A DNA stretch of 64,000 nt. It comes from Stramonita haemastoma (lineage: Eukaryota > Mollusca > Gastropoda > Neogastropoda > Muricidae). The DNA is taken from assembly GCA_030674155.1 (NCBI GenBank), contig CM060322.1, positions 64,304,642-64,368,641 of the forward strand, given 5' to 3'. Under the pieces are notes generated by a model. It worked only from the letters and a program-made list of their open reading frames with translations, had not been told where the DNA came from and searched no databases. Positions 36,967-57,519 of this stretch are shown here, piece after piece. A program made the position numbers and the translations under genes. Each line of letters starts with the position of its first letter. Positions within the stretch are counted from its first letter, which is position 1.

Positions 36967-37576
36967 CAGTTATTCAGCAAAACAAAGGATGACATGGTAA
37001 AAGCCCTGTCGTGGTCTTGCTGGCTTCATGAATTACCGCTACTTTTACTAAACAGACTGAGTAGATGACGTGTGTGTACCTACTGGTTAGTGTATGCTTT
37101 GTAGTGCATTACCAAGCACTGAATAAGCTGTTGATAAGCATGGAGAGGTTGTTTTCTCATCAGGGGATTCTGTGTCAGTGATCACTTTTCCTTTGTGTCC
37201 TTCTGTTTCTCTCTTGTTTGTGTTCAGGCTTTATACCTCATCCCCTTTATTCAAGCCTTTTTTGACTCTACAAAAAATCCTTTTGTTCCTCAACAATTTA
37301 TTGTATACTATCTATAGTATTTGATTAGGAAGTTAGAGGTGAACTAGGATGGACAGGAATGTATTTTGCTTTGACAATTAAGCGGGATATTGTAATTGCT
37401 AGAATGGGCATTAGCTGTATCTCTTCAGCATTATTTGCCTAGAATGTCATTTTTGCCATTACATGCTGCACCATATAAGACAGGTACAGGCCTGTGTCAG
37501 CCATGTCTTGTATGGTAAATATACGAGCCAAACAAGCATTTTGGATTAAAAGAATTACCTTCAGCATCATAATACT

Positions 37577-37862
37577 GGGGGCGGGATAGCTCAGTAGTCA
37601 AAGCTGTCGCTTTTCCCTAGCTAATGTAAGCAGCATCAAGTGTGGTTACCAATTGGATGGCTGACCGTTTGCACGCCTGGCTTCAGCACAGTCCCTCAGT
37701 CCACCCAGCTGTAAATGGGTACCTGCCCTCTTTAGGGTCAGGGAAGGTAAAGCAGCGAGGGAGAGGAGATGGGCGCCGCCCTCATATTGCTGGCTCCTAG
37801 AGAAGCTGAGGTCTCTGATGCCTCGCTCCTCTACGGCCTCATAGGTTATGGGACATCTTTAC
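37577..37862 (+). mobile_element. tRNA/5S-headed SINE (family A), full length
   Basis: GGGGGCGGGATAGCTCAGTA, GTAAGCAGCATCAAGTGTGG, TTGGATGGCTGACCG, whole body, GACATCTTTAC tail. Confidence 0.9.
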
Positions 37863-38999
37863 TTATTGTATACTGTACCATTTGATATCAGCCAACTGCA
37901 TTGTAAGCTTCCACTTACCTGATATAGTGAGTATGATATAAGCTAAACATAAAGTTTGGAAAAGAAATTATATTTTATACATGTTTGTGTATTAATTTGT
38001 TGCAATGAAAGTAGATTCTTTTGATAAATTGTTGATTTGTTTGTTTGCTTTCACTTTTTTTTGGTAATCTTGGCTGAAAATTAAAATCATGTGTAAGGAC
38101 TGTCATGGACACCCAGCCTAGTCTTATTTTGCCCTGAAGAATTTTAAGGTAAAGATTCTATGTCACGAAATGTTTGGGGTTTTTTTATGTACTTTTGTTG
38201 TTTCTGTGTCATTGTTAAGAATGTGTGTGTTGTTATAGTCAGTGTTTTTAAAGTTCGATGCAATCAGTGTATCCCCCTAGGTGATGCCAGGGGGCTCTTT
38301 CAGTATAGGTAGCATCTCTACCTTCTGGAAATTCTTAGCTAGAACATTTCCTTTTTCTTTCATTTTGTTTCTAAAAGTCTGACAGACTTTTGTCTTTCTG
38401 AACATGTGTTGTGATTTTTGCCTGTGCTGTGTTGATCTGGTGATAGGGTAGTGAAAGTGTAAACACTGGGATGGACAGAGTATGTGTGATACGCCCAAAT
38501 CGCATTTAAGATATATTTTGTTACCTTGATATATGCCCACATTGCATTTCAGATATTATTCTGTTACTTTAAAAAAAAATTTTTATCGTTTTAAAAGCAT
38601 TTTTGTGTAATCTGTAGGTGATAAATCAAATGTCATGACTGGTGTTCTATCTGCCTTTAGAAATGAAATAATCAAAGTACTGCATGATACAATATGATTT
38701 TTTTCCACTGTTGACAGTTTTGGACGCTTTAGTGGATAAGTTGGTATCTGTTTGAACTTGAAAGAACATTGATGAGAATCACAGAAAAAAAAATTGAATA
38801 AGGTGACAGCTCTGAAATGTGTTTTGTGTTTGGTGGGGCTATCAACAACATAGAATGAAATGGAACACAGTCGATACATAACGTTTGATGTGCAGTTGGT
38901 TATTGAACATCAGGAACTGAACTTAGTTGCAAAATGGGTTTGTGGTCTAGTGGGCTATCAGTGCTGGTTTCCTTTACTATTGTTTCACACACACATGCA

Positions 39000-39034
39000 C
39001 GCACGCACGCACGCACTCACACACACACACACAC

Positions 39035-39092
<58 letters not shown>
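39000..39092. repeat. (CA)n microsatellite
   Basis: CA array preceded by GCAC repeats. Confidence 0.93.
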
Positions 39093-39094
<2 letters not shown>

Positions 39095-40571
39095 AACACA
39101 GCCATGTACACATGCATATTGCCGCGTTGACAATTCATCCTGCAGAGAGAATATAAAACAAAAAAGTAGTCTGATAAAGCCTGAGGTCCAACCAGTTGAT
39201 TGATTTTGTTTGGAGTGATTTTTATTTTATTTTTTTTTAACAAGTTTTATCTTTTGTCAAAGTGTCTGAGTTGCCTGTACTCAGAGCGGATGGAAGTTTA
39301 CAATGTCATATCATACAGGTTGTGTTGAACTTCAGAACTAGCTGCCACTGTTGGCTCTATGCTTGCTGTGCTCCTGCCAAGGGTTACAGAGTTTTTGTTG
39401 TGTTGAAAGCTTGCATTGATTCCTATACCAGTCATCCATCATACCTCTCTTCAGATTGTCTATAGTTTATTTTGTACGTATGGCAGACATTTATTTTGTT
39501 TTGCTAGGTCGTTTGAACAGCATTAAAATGAAATATGAGCAGCATTAAAAGTAGTGGTGCATTTGAAACTGCTTTGCCATGATTCTTAACTTTTGTGTTG
39601 TTTTTTTTTCTGCTTTTGACAGATGTTGTTTTTTTTTCTTTGCTATTTTTTAGCCTTCAATTTTTCCCCTAAAGTTATAATGATATTTTTTAACAAGAGA
39701 TGTAAAAAAATCATATGTGAATATTTATTGTTGATGTTTGTTCAAAAACAAATTTTGTCTTGATTTTGGGTTCATCAGGGACTGTTTTGAGCATGGGAGT
39801 TTAATCCATGTGTGTGCATTGTGGACCAAAAGGAAAAGTATCTATCTACAAAGTAAACAGTAACTAGTTTTCATTTGTTTACACGAAAGATTGGACATTT
39901 ATTTTGTAGGGCTTGTAGCTTTTTTATGGCTGTGTTGTTTTGAAAGTGCATGCATACTTTTTTTGCTGGAAAGCATTTTTTAGCAAGAATTTTGTGATGG
40001 ATAATCAATGGAGGATGAATCAAATGACATGTCTGACACTGGACTGAACAGTGATGAAAATAAGATTTTCAGGGGGGAGTGGGAGAAAATGCTAGCAGAC
40101 GTTACTTGTATGTTGATTATGTAAATATATATATTTGTGTCACCTTCAGAATTTGATTATTGTATTCTTCTTTCTTTCACTTTATGAAAATATTTGATAT
40201 ATTTTGATATCAGGCACTTCATGTATTTTTGAATTTTTGCTAATCTTTGTTTATAGAAATATGAATCGTGTATTTCTTTGTTTTGACGAGTTTTATGTAC
40301 ATAGGTGCTAGTGGGAAAACGCTTGATCATGAAGTAAAATTGGGATTGTATGTATATGTTTGTAGCATAAAGCTAATGCTTATCTATTTAGTATATAGCT
40401 AGCTTATCTACTAAGTGTGTGGGTTCAGTTCCACAGCTTCTCATCCCACTCCTTCCCATTATCCTGTGTCTAGTTACCTTGCATCAGCTGTGCTGAAGTA
40501 GCGTGCTTGTGGCTGAGCCATCCAGGGTTGGAGAGACAATCGTGCAGCAGAGGCTGAATAGTGGCGTAGTC

Positions 40572-40752
40572 TTCAGTCATCCACATGTTAAAACCCATTC
40601 TGCTTTTCAGAAGAGTAGGCCATTGTGTGCCAGTAGGAATGGATGACAACATTTACAAAACTGCATACACACATTGACTGGATGTAAATTAAAAAAAAAA
40701 AAAAAAAAGGCGCATGTGCACTTATTCCATTATCCTTGAAATAAAAATTTGT
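40572..40752 (+). mobile_element. tRNA/V-core SINE (family C), 3' half, plus orientation
   Basis: TTAAAACCCATTCTGCTTTT, CAGAAGAGTAGGCCATTGTG, TTTACAAAACTGCATACACA and CACTTATTCCATTATCCTTG, with an internal A run. Confidence 0.82.
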
Positions 40753-41085
40753 ATTAAAAAACCGGATTTGCAGTGCTGTTCTGCAAACTTCGTAATTGCC
40801 CCCCTTGAATCCGGAATGGGATTTGCCGGGATTTAACTCAGTAGATTTCCATCACCCTGTGACCAATCACTAGTGCTACCACATGCCAAAGCTCTATCAG
40901 GCTAGAGGTAGAAACCTTGCTGAGAGTCTGGAAAGTAGTTATAGTGCTGGTATGTACTTAGAAGAAGGAAAAGGCGAGCGAGCATGTGTGCCTGACCTGA
41001 TTTTGTGATGGAATGCAAAATCTAGGGGCAGTTTGTGCTCAGAGACACCGAATGCAAGATGGTTAAGGTGATCTGCTTCCTTTCA

Positions 41086-41086
<1 letters not shown>

Positions 41087-41168
<82 letters not shown>

Positions 41169-41175
41169 ATATATA
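41087..41175. repeat. (AT)n microsatellite
   Basis: Nearly pure AT repeat, self-complementary. Confidence 0.95.
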
Positions 41176-41619
41176 CATTTCAGTATTGTCAGTAGTTTTG
41201 GACAAGCTGTATCAGTGTATGAACAACAATTGCCAGTGAAAAAAGAAATCATTAGTATGATATGTACAAAAAATAAAAATCATTGTGATCATTGTGTAGT
41301 ATACCGCTTGTAGATTCTGTGTGTGTGACATAACCTTTTTTTTTTGAAATCCCTCCTTGAATGTACAGATTTTTGTAACAGCAATAATTTATTAATTGAT
41401 AACCAATTTATCATATCATTCAATCTTAATAACTAGAGCATTTTCTTGTAAGTAAAAGAGAACTATTGCTTAAAAAAAAAATCAAAAAGCATTTGTCTAC
41501 CAGAAGCAGCAGTCATTAATTAATGATATTTTTATGGAACCACAGCAGCTGTTCAGAAAAGCATGTATCAAAAAGTGTCTGTGGGTACATACTGTCTGTT
41601 TTCTGTACATATGAAGCAT

Positions 41620-41902
41620 AGGGGGCGGGATAGCTAAGTGGTCAGAGCGCTTGCTGTCCCCAAGTCAAAGTTAAGCAGCATCGAGCGTGGTTACCAATGG
41701 GACAGGTGACCGTTTGCGCACCATAGCTTCGGCACTGTCCCCTAGTTTACCCAGCTGTAAATGGGTACCTGCCCTCTTTAGGGTCAGGGAAGGTAAAGCA
41801 GCGAGGGAGAGAGATGGGCGCCGCCCTCAATATGCTGGCCCTTAGAGAACTGAGGTCTCTGATGCCTCGCTCCCCTACGACCAGGTTATGGGACACCTTT
41901 GT
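41620..41902 (+). mobile_element. tRNA/5S-headed SINE (family A), full length
   Basis: GGGGGCGGGATAGCTAAGTG, AAAGTTAAGCAGCATCGAGC, GTGGTTACCAATGGGACAGG, TGACCG, body intact, tail GACACCTTTG. Confidence 0.9.
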
Positions 41903-42635
41903 AGTATCGGAATCATCATTTGCTTTTTTTTGTGACTGGTCACGTAGCGTTGAATGATCTTGGGCAGAACAGTCTAAATATCGAGATGTGAATATGAATA
42001 TTTTAGTAAGGTATCAGTATCAAAAGTAAAGATGATAATCTGTGGAACAGTCTAGTAAGCATGAACTTAGTGATTCAGATCACAAGAGGATCTTTTCAGT
42101 GTAAAACCTTCATCTTATATCACTGATAGGCAAATGCCTTTGTCTAATATCACTACTAGTGAACAGACGCTAAATCAAAAGAACGAACGAACCAGGCAAG
42201 TTCATATAAAATGTTAGATTAAAAAGCCTGCTGTCTTTTTTTTCCCCCCTGCTTTGTAGATATAACATTGGTCTGGTAGTAGAATCTCAGAATTAGTGAT
42301 GATCTGGCAAGGTTGTGAATGTGCTGAAGTGTAGCATTTGATCGCTTTTTAGATCAATAAATTTTTATGATTTGGAACGCTGGTGTAGTTTTATGTTATG
42401 ATGAGTGTGTGTCAGGAGGGTGAGATGGATGACAGATGGTTTTGTGTGTTTGTTTCTTTGGGTTTTTGGTAGTTTTTTTCCTTCATTTGCACTCGTGCTT
42501 GCATACATATGTACACACAATAATTTTGTTGCTGGTGAATTTATGTGTTCTCATGAATTCAGAATGAATTCAAGTTTACACACACACTAGCATGCACACA
42601 CACCACACGCACACACGCAACACACACACACACAC

Positions 42636-42980
42636 AGATGGAGTGGGATAGCCTGGTGGTTAAGAGTGTTGCACTCGCAGTTTGACGGCACAGGATCAAG
42701 CCACCATCAATGAAGGGACTTTTCCCCTGTGTTAATTAACTAACACCAGTGTTGACTACCGCTGAGGGTCCATCAATAGTAGGCCTCCATCATCGGTGTT
42801 GACTATGGAATTCACGCCAGAATAATGGTCATTTGTTCAGCAACAACACCGGCTGTGGCTGGTCAGTCCAATGCGGGAGTGGCAGTCAATGTCGCATCTG
42901 ATGCAGATGTGCTTGTTGAGGTGGCTGGAGTAGGCTACATGCCTTCTGCTTGGCTCTCTTTTCATTTGCTGCGGTAGGCT
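42636..42980 (+). mobile_element. tRNA-headed SINE-like element joined to an AGTAGGC repeat
   Basis: GGGATAGCCTGGTGGTTAAG is a clear box A; AGGATCAAGCCACC is a weak box B. From 42778 the sequence AGTAGGCCTCCATCATCGGT resembles the opening at 17860. Boundaries and class uncertain. Confidence 0.5.
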
Positions 42981-43093
42981 ATGGATCCTTTCTTCAGGGT
43001 CTAATCAGATAAGACTAAAAACCAAGGTCCCATTTGCAAATGCACATAGATCTGAATGTTGGAGTAAATTTATTCTATTTTGTTGTATTGTGT

Positions 43094-43476
43094 TATATTG
43101 TATTGTAACACCACTTAAAGTCATAACAGATTTATCAGTGTGAAATTTGGATTGCTCTTCCCTGGAGAGAAGGCAGCGCCACCCATTAATTTTTTGTTTG
43201 TTTCTGTTTGGTTATGTATTTTGTTTCCTATCAGAGTGCTTTCAAAAAAACCCCATTCAACAGAGATTTTCCAAGGACAACACTCCTGTTGCTGTGGGTT
43301 GTTTTACATGCACTAAATGAGTACTGCACTTGGGACCTCAGTTTATCATCTCATCCGAAAGACAACACCTAGACCACCACTCACAGTCTAGTGGATGGAG
43401 GAAAAGTTCTGGACACACACATTTGAAACTGGACTTTTCCCTTTCTGGGCAGATGCCTTACCTCAAGCCTCATCTC
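43094..43476 (-). mobile_element. V-core tRNA SINE (RUDI-like family D)
   Basis: Reverse order: CACTTAAAGTCATAACAGAT, AAATTTGGATTGCTCTTCCC, CTCCTGTTGCTGTGGGTTG, ACCTCAGTTTATCATCTCAT (core), CTAGACCACCACTCACAGTC. Confidence 0.78.
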
Positions 43477-43477
43477 A

Positions 43478-43612
43478 TGTTAAAACCTGTACTGCCTTTC
43501 AGAAGAGGTCATTTGTGCTAGTGGGAATGAATGACAAAATTTACAAAAGCACATGCACATGGGGACTGGATCTTAAAAAGCACATGAATATTTATTCGTT
43601 ATCCTGAGAGGA
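43478..43612 (+). mobile_element. tRNA/V-core SINE (family C) 3' fragment
   Basis: GTTAAAACCTGTACTGCCTT, GTGCTAGTGGGAATGAATGA, GGGGACTGGATC and TTATTCGTTATCCTGAG; abuts the family D element. Confidence 0.75.
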
Positions 43613-43798
43613 AAAAAAAAGGATTGAAGTAAGTAAATTCCCCAAAGTCGATGTGCGACTATGTTAATGGCAGGGGAAAAAATGGTCGCACACGCAAAAA
43701 TCTCATCACATTGTTCTTAAAAAAGAAAAAAACGAATTTTAAAAAAGTTAAAGCGTTGTGGGCTACATTGTTCTGAAATTAAATAATTCTTTATGGAT

Positions 43799-43842
43799 AT
43801 GGGGAAGGTATAGCTCAGTGGTCAGAGCACTCTCTTTACCCA
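43799..43842 (+). mobile_element. Head fragment of family A SINE
   Basis: GGGGAAGGTATAGCTCAGTG, GTCAGAGCACTCTCTTTACC; stops before the 5S-like part. Confidence 0.65.
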
Positions 43843-43923
43843 AGCTTATTTAACAAACACATAATCCTCAACTGACCCCAACATTAATGTCAAAATAGAT
43901 ACACTGATTATTATTAACTAAAT

Positions 43924-43924
<1 letters not shown>

Positions 43925-43971
<47 letters not shown>
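43925..43971. repeat. (GA)n microsatellite
   Basis: Pure GA array about 310 nt upstream of the RIMOC1 start codon. Confidence 0.95.
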
Positions 43972-43972
<1 letters not shown>

Positions 43973-44137
43973 ACGTGAGGAAGTAGGGGCCTATGTGCAG
44001 CAGGGCGCAAGGGAGACTATTCGTACAGTAATTGCCTTTTCGTCTTTTTTCAAGTGTTTCCCCTTTATTCTTCCTATTCCCAGCTGGCATATATACACAC
44101 AGCTTTCCTTTTCTCTCTGAATTTTATAGTCAGAGAG

Positions 44138-44139
<2 letters not shown>

Positions 44140-44178
<39 letters not shown>
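44140..44178. repeat. (CA)n microsatellite upstream of RIMOC1
   Basis: About 19 CA units ending in CGCGCGCA, about 105 nt before the ATG. Confidence 0.93.
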
Positions 44179-44179
<1 letters not shown>

Positions 44180-44283
44180 GCGCGCACTCGGATTTCAAAA
44201 GTGTAGTGGGGTAGCATTGTCAAAGAGCACACCAACCATAACTTTAACCAGGACTTCTGTCTCGGTTAGCCCATTGTTTCAAG

Positions 44284-52366
<8,083 letters not shown>

Positions 52367-52674
52367 TTTTACGTGAATAGTTGGGGGCTTTTTTTGTTGT
52401 GGTTGTTATTTTTGATAGGTTGTTTGATTGGGATGATTTGTTTTTGAAATTATTGGTGTGACTTTTTTTTTCTCTATTTGTGGGAGTACTCTATGAATGT
52501 GATGAGATTTGCAAGTGTGGTTATTGGTAAGTTTGATGATGAAAATGTTTATGAGTTTGTTTTTCCTTGACATTATTGATGATAAAAAAACAATTCACCC
52601 AGGATTGGAAGAAAAAGGAGGAAAACTGAACTTTGCACAACTGTTGCAATAACTGTTTTGTAAAAAGAAAAAGG

Positions 52675-52881
52675 GTAAAGGTGTCCCATAACCTAGTTGG
52701 TTGTAGGGGAGCAAGGCATCACAGACCTCAGCTTCTTTAGGGGCCAGCATATTGAGGTCGGCGCCTATCTCCTCTCCCTCGCTGCTTTACCTTCCCTGAC
52801 CCTAAAGAGGGCAGGTACCCATTTACAGCTGGGTGAACTGGGGGACTGTACTGAAGCCAAGGTGCGCAAGCGGTCACCCGT
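52675..52881 (-). mobile_element. tRNA/5S-headed SINE (family A), head truncated
   Basis: GGTAAAGGTGTCCCATAACC, ATCACAGACCTCAGCTTCTT, CCTTCCCTGACCCTAAAGAG, CCATTTACAGCTGGGTGAAC and ending GCGGTCACCCG inside the 5S-like part. Confidence 0.88.
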
Positions 52882-53125
52882 GGCTTGGTTGAGAATTGAT
52901 GTCTGCTGATTTACAGGATTGCTTTTTCTTTCCTTGTGTTGCAAGTTCTGGGGGGCATGGTATCCATTTCTGTTACCTTCACTGCATCAGTATGTTTAGA
53001 AGGCGTATTTTTCTTATGGAAAAGAAGTTAACCTTTTTGTCGTCAGGACTTTAATGTATCCCCTAGACTCAACTTGATGTCTATTTCTGATTATTTTCAT
53101 GCATTTTTGTTGGACAGTATAAGAA

Positions 53126-53287
53126 TAAATTAATGTTGCTTTAGACACTAAATTAATGTTGCTTTAGACACTAAATTAATGTTGCTTTAGACACTAAATT
53201 AATGTTGCTTTAGACACTAAATTAATGTTGCTTTAGACACTGAATTAATGTTGCTTTAGACACTAAATTAATGTTGCTTTAGACACT
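53126..53287 (+). repeat. 23-bp tandem repeat, seven units
   Basis: TTAATGTTGCTTTAGACACTAAA-type units; only one or two base changes among seven copies. Begins at the AATAAA at 53124. Confidence 0.95.
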
Positions 53288-54367
53288 GTTACTTCTGCTT
53301 CTTAGGTCTTGCAGTCCCATCTTTTTACACTTTTAGTTATCTCTGTGTCGTCTCTCTTTAAACAATAACCCCTCCCCCCTCCCATCTCTGTGTCACAGGT
53401 CTTGTAAATCCTCACCCTATAGAGAACAAAAAACTGTCTGCATTCACCATGTCTCACAGATCTAAATTTTCTGAAGCAATATTTTCACGCTTTATGCACA
53501 AGATGGGACTTAAATAGGTTAGCAAATCGTATCAGTTTTTGGTTGAGGATATTCATTAGATTTTTGGGGTACGATTTACAATAGATCTGACAGACCCATG
53601 ACATTTTAGTAAGGGGTTAACAATGAAATAATAAAGAAGTGAGGATTCCGTTTGTGCACGATTGTTTTAACTGTCTTGATTTTCTTTCCAACAGCATTAA
53701 TCTTCACAAGATTCTTATTTTTTGAAGATCACTTTGGATGTTTCATACAGATTCTTCCTGAAATATTGATTAGGACATTTATTTTTTTTAAAATGTATTT
53801 TTGATTATAGCAGACAAACCAGTCAGTTTTGAAAAGGGTTAAAGAATGTTTGAAAAGCATTCCTGCTTGGAGTATGTGATTCGAGTGTGTGATGTCAGTG
53901 GGATTTTATAGAAACCTAATAATTTCTGCATAATTTTGAAGGGAAATGGTCAATTTTTCTTTGGGAAAGGTGTGTGTGTGCGTAGGTCATTTTTGTTTAT
54001 TGTGTTTGTGTTCTGGGGGTAGGTATCTTCCCAGACCTGTGATAATGGGTTTCGAGGATCAAGCAGTTTCATGGGTGTCCTTGATTAGGAATTCGATTCA
54101 GTGGTTATGATGTATATATTTTACAGCTTTGTTTTTTTTACACTAAAGAAATGTTCCTATGATATTTTTATATTTCGGTGTCCACGATTAATGGAAAATG
54201 ATCTATATATTCTAATATGATGTTTTGAATACACAGTTGTACGCTTTCATTTATGGTTTGCATGATTATAGATGTTTGTATATTGTGATACGTTTTGAAG
54301 ACACAGTTGCATGTGCCATTTCTGTTTTAAGAGGTAATGTTCAAAGATGACAGTTATTTTGGTGACC

Positions 54368-54373
54368 AATAAA
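54368..54373 (+). terminator. Candidate distal RIMOC1 polyadenylation signal
   Basis: AATAAA in GACCAATAAAACAAG, followed by T-rich TTTTTTTTTCTC. The proximal alternative is 53124. Confidence 0.4.
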
Positions 54374-54454
54374 ACAAGAGGGCACAAGATTCAATTACTG
54401 CCTTTTTTTTTCTCTCAGATCTGACCAAGTCTGTGCGAAATCACCTGGGGGCTG

Positions 54455-54645
54455 TTATTATTTTTATTCTTTTATATCAAGGATAATGGAATAAGCACTC
54501 AAAATGTGTTTTTTTACATCAATCAATCAAATTTTTATTTCCAGATGGTACATTGAGTAAGCAGCGATCTGCTTTTTTCCATCAAGCCATCCAGTTCCTA
54601 TGTGTATGCAATTTTGTAAATCTTGTCATTTGTTTCTAGGCTCTT
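54455..54645 (-). mobile_element. Composite of family C and family E retroelement ends
   Basis: Family C tail (TTATATCAAGGATAATGGAA, TTTTTTACATC) at 54470-54518 is followed by TCAATCAATCAAATTTTTAT, TTCCAGATGGTACATTGAGT and CTTTTTTCCATCAAGCCATC (family E). Then CCAGTTCCTATGTGTATGCA resumes family-C-like sequence. Confidence 0.65.
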
Positions 54646-54960
54646 GAGATACGAGTTGTATTCCTACTTCTGCAAAATCCATGCTAGAAATTTCTCCCTC
54701 ATGTGTCACATCCAGTGTGTGCGTTTTTTCTGATCCTTCTTGTTTGCTCAATAGTTATGGTTTCCTTGTTCATTCTCTAGTCATTTTTCAAGTAAGTTTG
54801 ACAGTTTTTACTCTTAAAAAAACAAAATATTACAGAAAAAGTAATGGACTACTTGCAACTTAATCATTTTGAAAATGACATCAAAGATTAAAAAAGAATT
54901 AGAATGAAAAATAAACTGTAGGAAATAATGTCTTTCAATGGCAGCATTTTTTTTTTTTAG

Positions 54961-55066
54961 TAAGAACCGTGCCTTTGGCCTGACCCGACTTGAGTTTCAG
55001 CTCCTGGATGAGCCTTTGTCAGAAGTCCTGGCAGTGATTGAAGATTCACCTGCTGTGGTACCTTAG
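54961..55066 (+). CDS. Candidate orphan terminal exon (unrecognised, 34 codons)
   Basis: A strong acceptor (12 T then AG) precedes an open stretch reading KNRAFGLTRLEFQLLDEPLS, EVLAVIEDSPAVVP, TAG. Its composition is protein-like and GC-richer than the flanks. It belongs to no recognised gene; no partner exon was found between 52367 and 54960. It could be an alternative last exon, a decayed exon or chance. Confidence 0.25.
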
Positions 55067-56220
55067 AGCAAGAGTTTTCAGACTTTAAAAAAATCTGTAA
55101 GTTTAGAAAAGACTTTAAAAAATCTGTGGGGTTTTGCCTGTGACATGGATTTGGTGACCAGGGTAGTGGAGATGATCACAAACACTAGAATGGGAAGAGT
55201 ACTTTCTGTAATACTATTCACCTGTATATGCCATTTCATGTTGTTTTTTTAAAAAATCGCTTTTAGGTGTTTGCATTTTATGTTTTTTTGTAGCTTGGGG
55301 ATGACAAATAAGCAGAATGTCTTGGATCGTCAAAACAGTCTCTGGGAATAACACTGTTCAAAAATGTCAATAATTTGGTGTGTACTTTGCAGAATCTTGG
55401 TTTTTTAGATCAGAAGGGATTGGTAACTGCTAACTAATGTCTGTAAACAAAAAGTGAATGTGAAGTTTTGGAATTTAAAGAGGTTGTGCACTGCATACAT
55501 TCAGGCATAAATTCATGTTATCAAACATACACCGAGCCAATATAAACACAAGCATCTATACATGCTGGCATACATACATACAAATTTATTGGTTTACAGT
55601 ATTGTGGCTGATGGCTGAAAGACTGCCTTTAGACATGTAGAAACAACAGGGTTATTTGAATTCCTGTGTTGACCTTGACATGTATCATAGAAATCAAATC
55701 AAGAAAAGCATTTTCTAATAAGCTTTTCAATCTCATTTCATAATAATAAAAAAAGTTCTGCCTTATAGTAAACCTACTCACTTATCTTCCAAAACTGCTC
55801 ATCATATCTTGCATCAAATGCAAAAAAGTGTTCTGCCTTTTAGTAAACCTAGTCACTGCATTTTGTACTTTGATTTACCATTTACAGAGAAACAGGAAGG
55901 AAATAGCATCACATCATGGTTCAGTTTAAGGCCATAAATCAGAACACATTTTCCTCAGCAAGAGATGTTTGTGGTATGCAGTCTGACACCAAGTGTTTTT
56001 AAAAACATCCAGTAACCAACTTTCTGTAAACTATCTCTGCCCACTTGCATAGCTGACATCATTCCCAGACAGTTTTCTTATGAACAGATGTGCATCTTGG
56101 CACCAAACCACTGAAGCAATTTGATAGCAACAGTAACACTTGCACAGGCCTAGTTTTCGTAATCGTACATAGGTTTAAATCCACGTTCTGGGGAACTTGA
56201 TTTACTTTTATTTCACATAA

Positions 56221-56372
56221 CCTATTCTTTTACTTTGAGGATAATGGAATAAGCACTCGTGTTTTGTTTTCATATCTAGTCCTTGTGTGTATGTAGCTTT
56301 ATTAATTTGTCATACATTCCCACTGGCACTTAATGGCCAACTCTTCCAAAAAGTGTAATGGGTTTTAACATT
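56221..56372 (-). mobile_element. tRNA/V-core SINE (family C) 3' half
   Basis: TTTGAGGATAATGGAATAAG, CATTCCCACTGGCACTTAAT, GGCCAACTCTTCCAAAAAGT, GGGTTTTAACAT. Confidence 0.78.
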
Positions 56373-56621
56373 TGTGTAAAAAATGCTTGAATGTACTACA
56401 GAATACCTATTTTGTGATTCCATGTTTATATCCGACAGGCATTTCAGTAATAATTATGATAATAATTAATGGAAATAAAGCGAACAAATCAAAGCCCTTG
56501 CATTCAAATCATTCTTGCACAAATGACTACAAACTGAAAGATTTTAACTTTAGACATACAGAGTAATGCACTGTAGCAAGAGAAGGCTGAACAAAGTAGG
56601 GACTTTCTTTTTTCATTTTAT

Positions 56622-56868
56622 TCTTTTATATCGAGGATAATGGAATAAGCACTTGTGCTTTTTTACATCCAGTCCCCAGGTGTATGCAGTTTTGCAAATG
56701 TTATCTGTTCCCACCAGCACACAATGGCCTACTCTTAACGAAAAGCACAACAGGATTTAACTATGGGCTAGATGGTTCACACATGGGGCCTCAGTTTACA
56801 TTCTCATCCAAGACTTCAGGGGAAGTGGAGTCAGCACTGATGTTAACTCCAGGAGAAATAATAGAGTA
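56622..56868 (-). mobile_element. tRNA/V-core SINE (family C), head truncated
   Basis: TATATCGAGGATAATGGAAT, CACACAATGGCCTACTCTTA, GGGGCCTCAGTTTACATTCT, GATGTTAACTCCAGGAGAAA. Confidence 0.85.
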
Positions 56869-57205
56869 ATGTGTTATGGCAAGGAGAAGGCTGACCAAAG
56901 TAGGGACAGCTGTAATGTGTAATGATTGGGGAAGATCCCAGCTAGGAAACAAGCATGTCTAGAAGCTGGATTTGACAGTGTCAAATGAAGGCTTTTGGTG
57001 AAAGTAGAGAGGGAGCCTATTCCAGATATATAGGCCAAAAATAGAGAAACTACAGCCAACTGACGGTGAATTGTTTGTGAGCAAAGCTAGTTTTCTCAGG
57101 ATAGAAAGTCATTTGGTAGATAAGTGCAAGTAGTGCATGTTCACCTCTGGATTACATTTTTTCTCTCTCCAAGGTATGAATTTAAGTATATTTTTATTTA
57201 TTATT

Positions 57206-57358
57206 TTTGTTTAATATTTAATCATGGTTAATGGGGTAAGCACTCGCAGCTTTTCTTTCAAACATCCCCGTGTTATGCATTGTGTAAATATCTGTTCCCA
57301 CTGCACACAATGCCTACTCTTACGAAAAGCAGAACAGGATTTAATGTGCGCAAAATAT
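57206..57358 (-). mobile_element. tRNA/V-core SINE (family C), diverged 3' half
   Basis: AATCATGGTTAATGGGGTAA, CTGTTCCCACTGCACACAAT, GCCTACTCTTACGAAAAGCA, TTTAATGTGCGCAA. Confidence 0.7.
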
Positions 57359-57519
57359 TACATCATTCTGAAGTGTCAGTTCATGTATATTTTGACTGAT
57401 TGAATACAAGGAAGGGAGAGAGAGATGACGAGAGAGAAAAAGGACAAAAGGCTAATATGCAGATTCTTGTGTACATAACATATATAAAAAAAACCAAAAA
57501 CAACAACAGTCTTTCATTC

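Larger units (their letters stand above)
35234..44283 (+). other. WLS 3' UTR and intergenic region, repeats only
   Basis: Contains a LINE 3' end (36728), family A SINEs (37577, 41620), SINE pieces (40572, 43094, 43478), (CA)n, (AT)n and (GA)n arrays. AATAAA at 35556-35561 is a plausible first poly(A) signal. I saw no convincing protein-coding exon. Confidence 0.55.
52367..54960 (+). other. RIMOC1 3' UTR and downstream sequence
   Basis: AATAAA occurs at 53124-53129 and 54368-54373. It holds a reverse family A SINE, a 23-bp tandem repeat and a SINE C/E composite at 54455. No coding region seen. Confidence 0.5.

Noticed and set aside
39262..39465. 67-codon plus frame downstream of WLS
   Set aside because: No family resemblance, no splice context and low-complexity surroundings.
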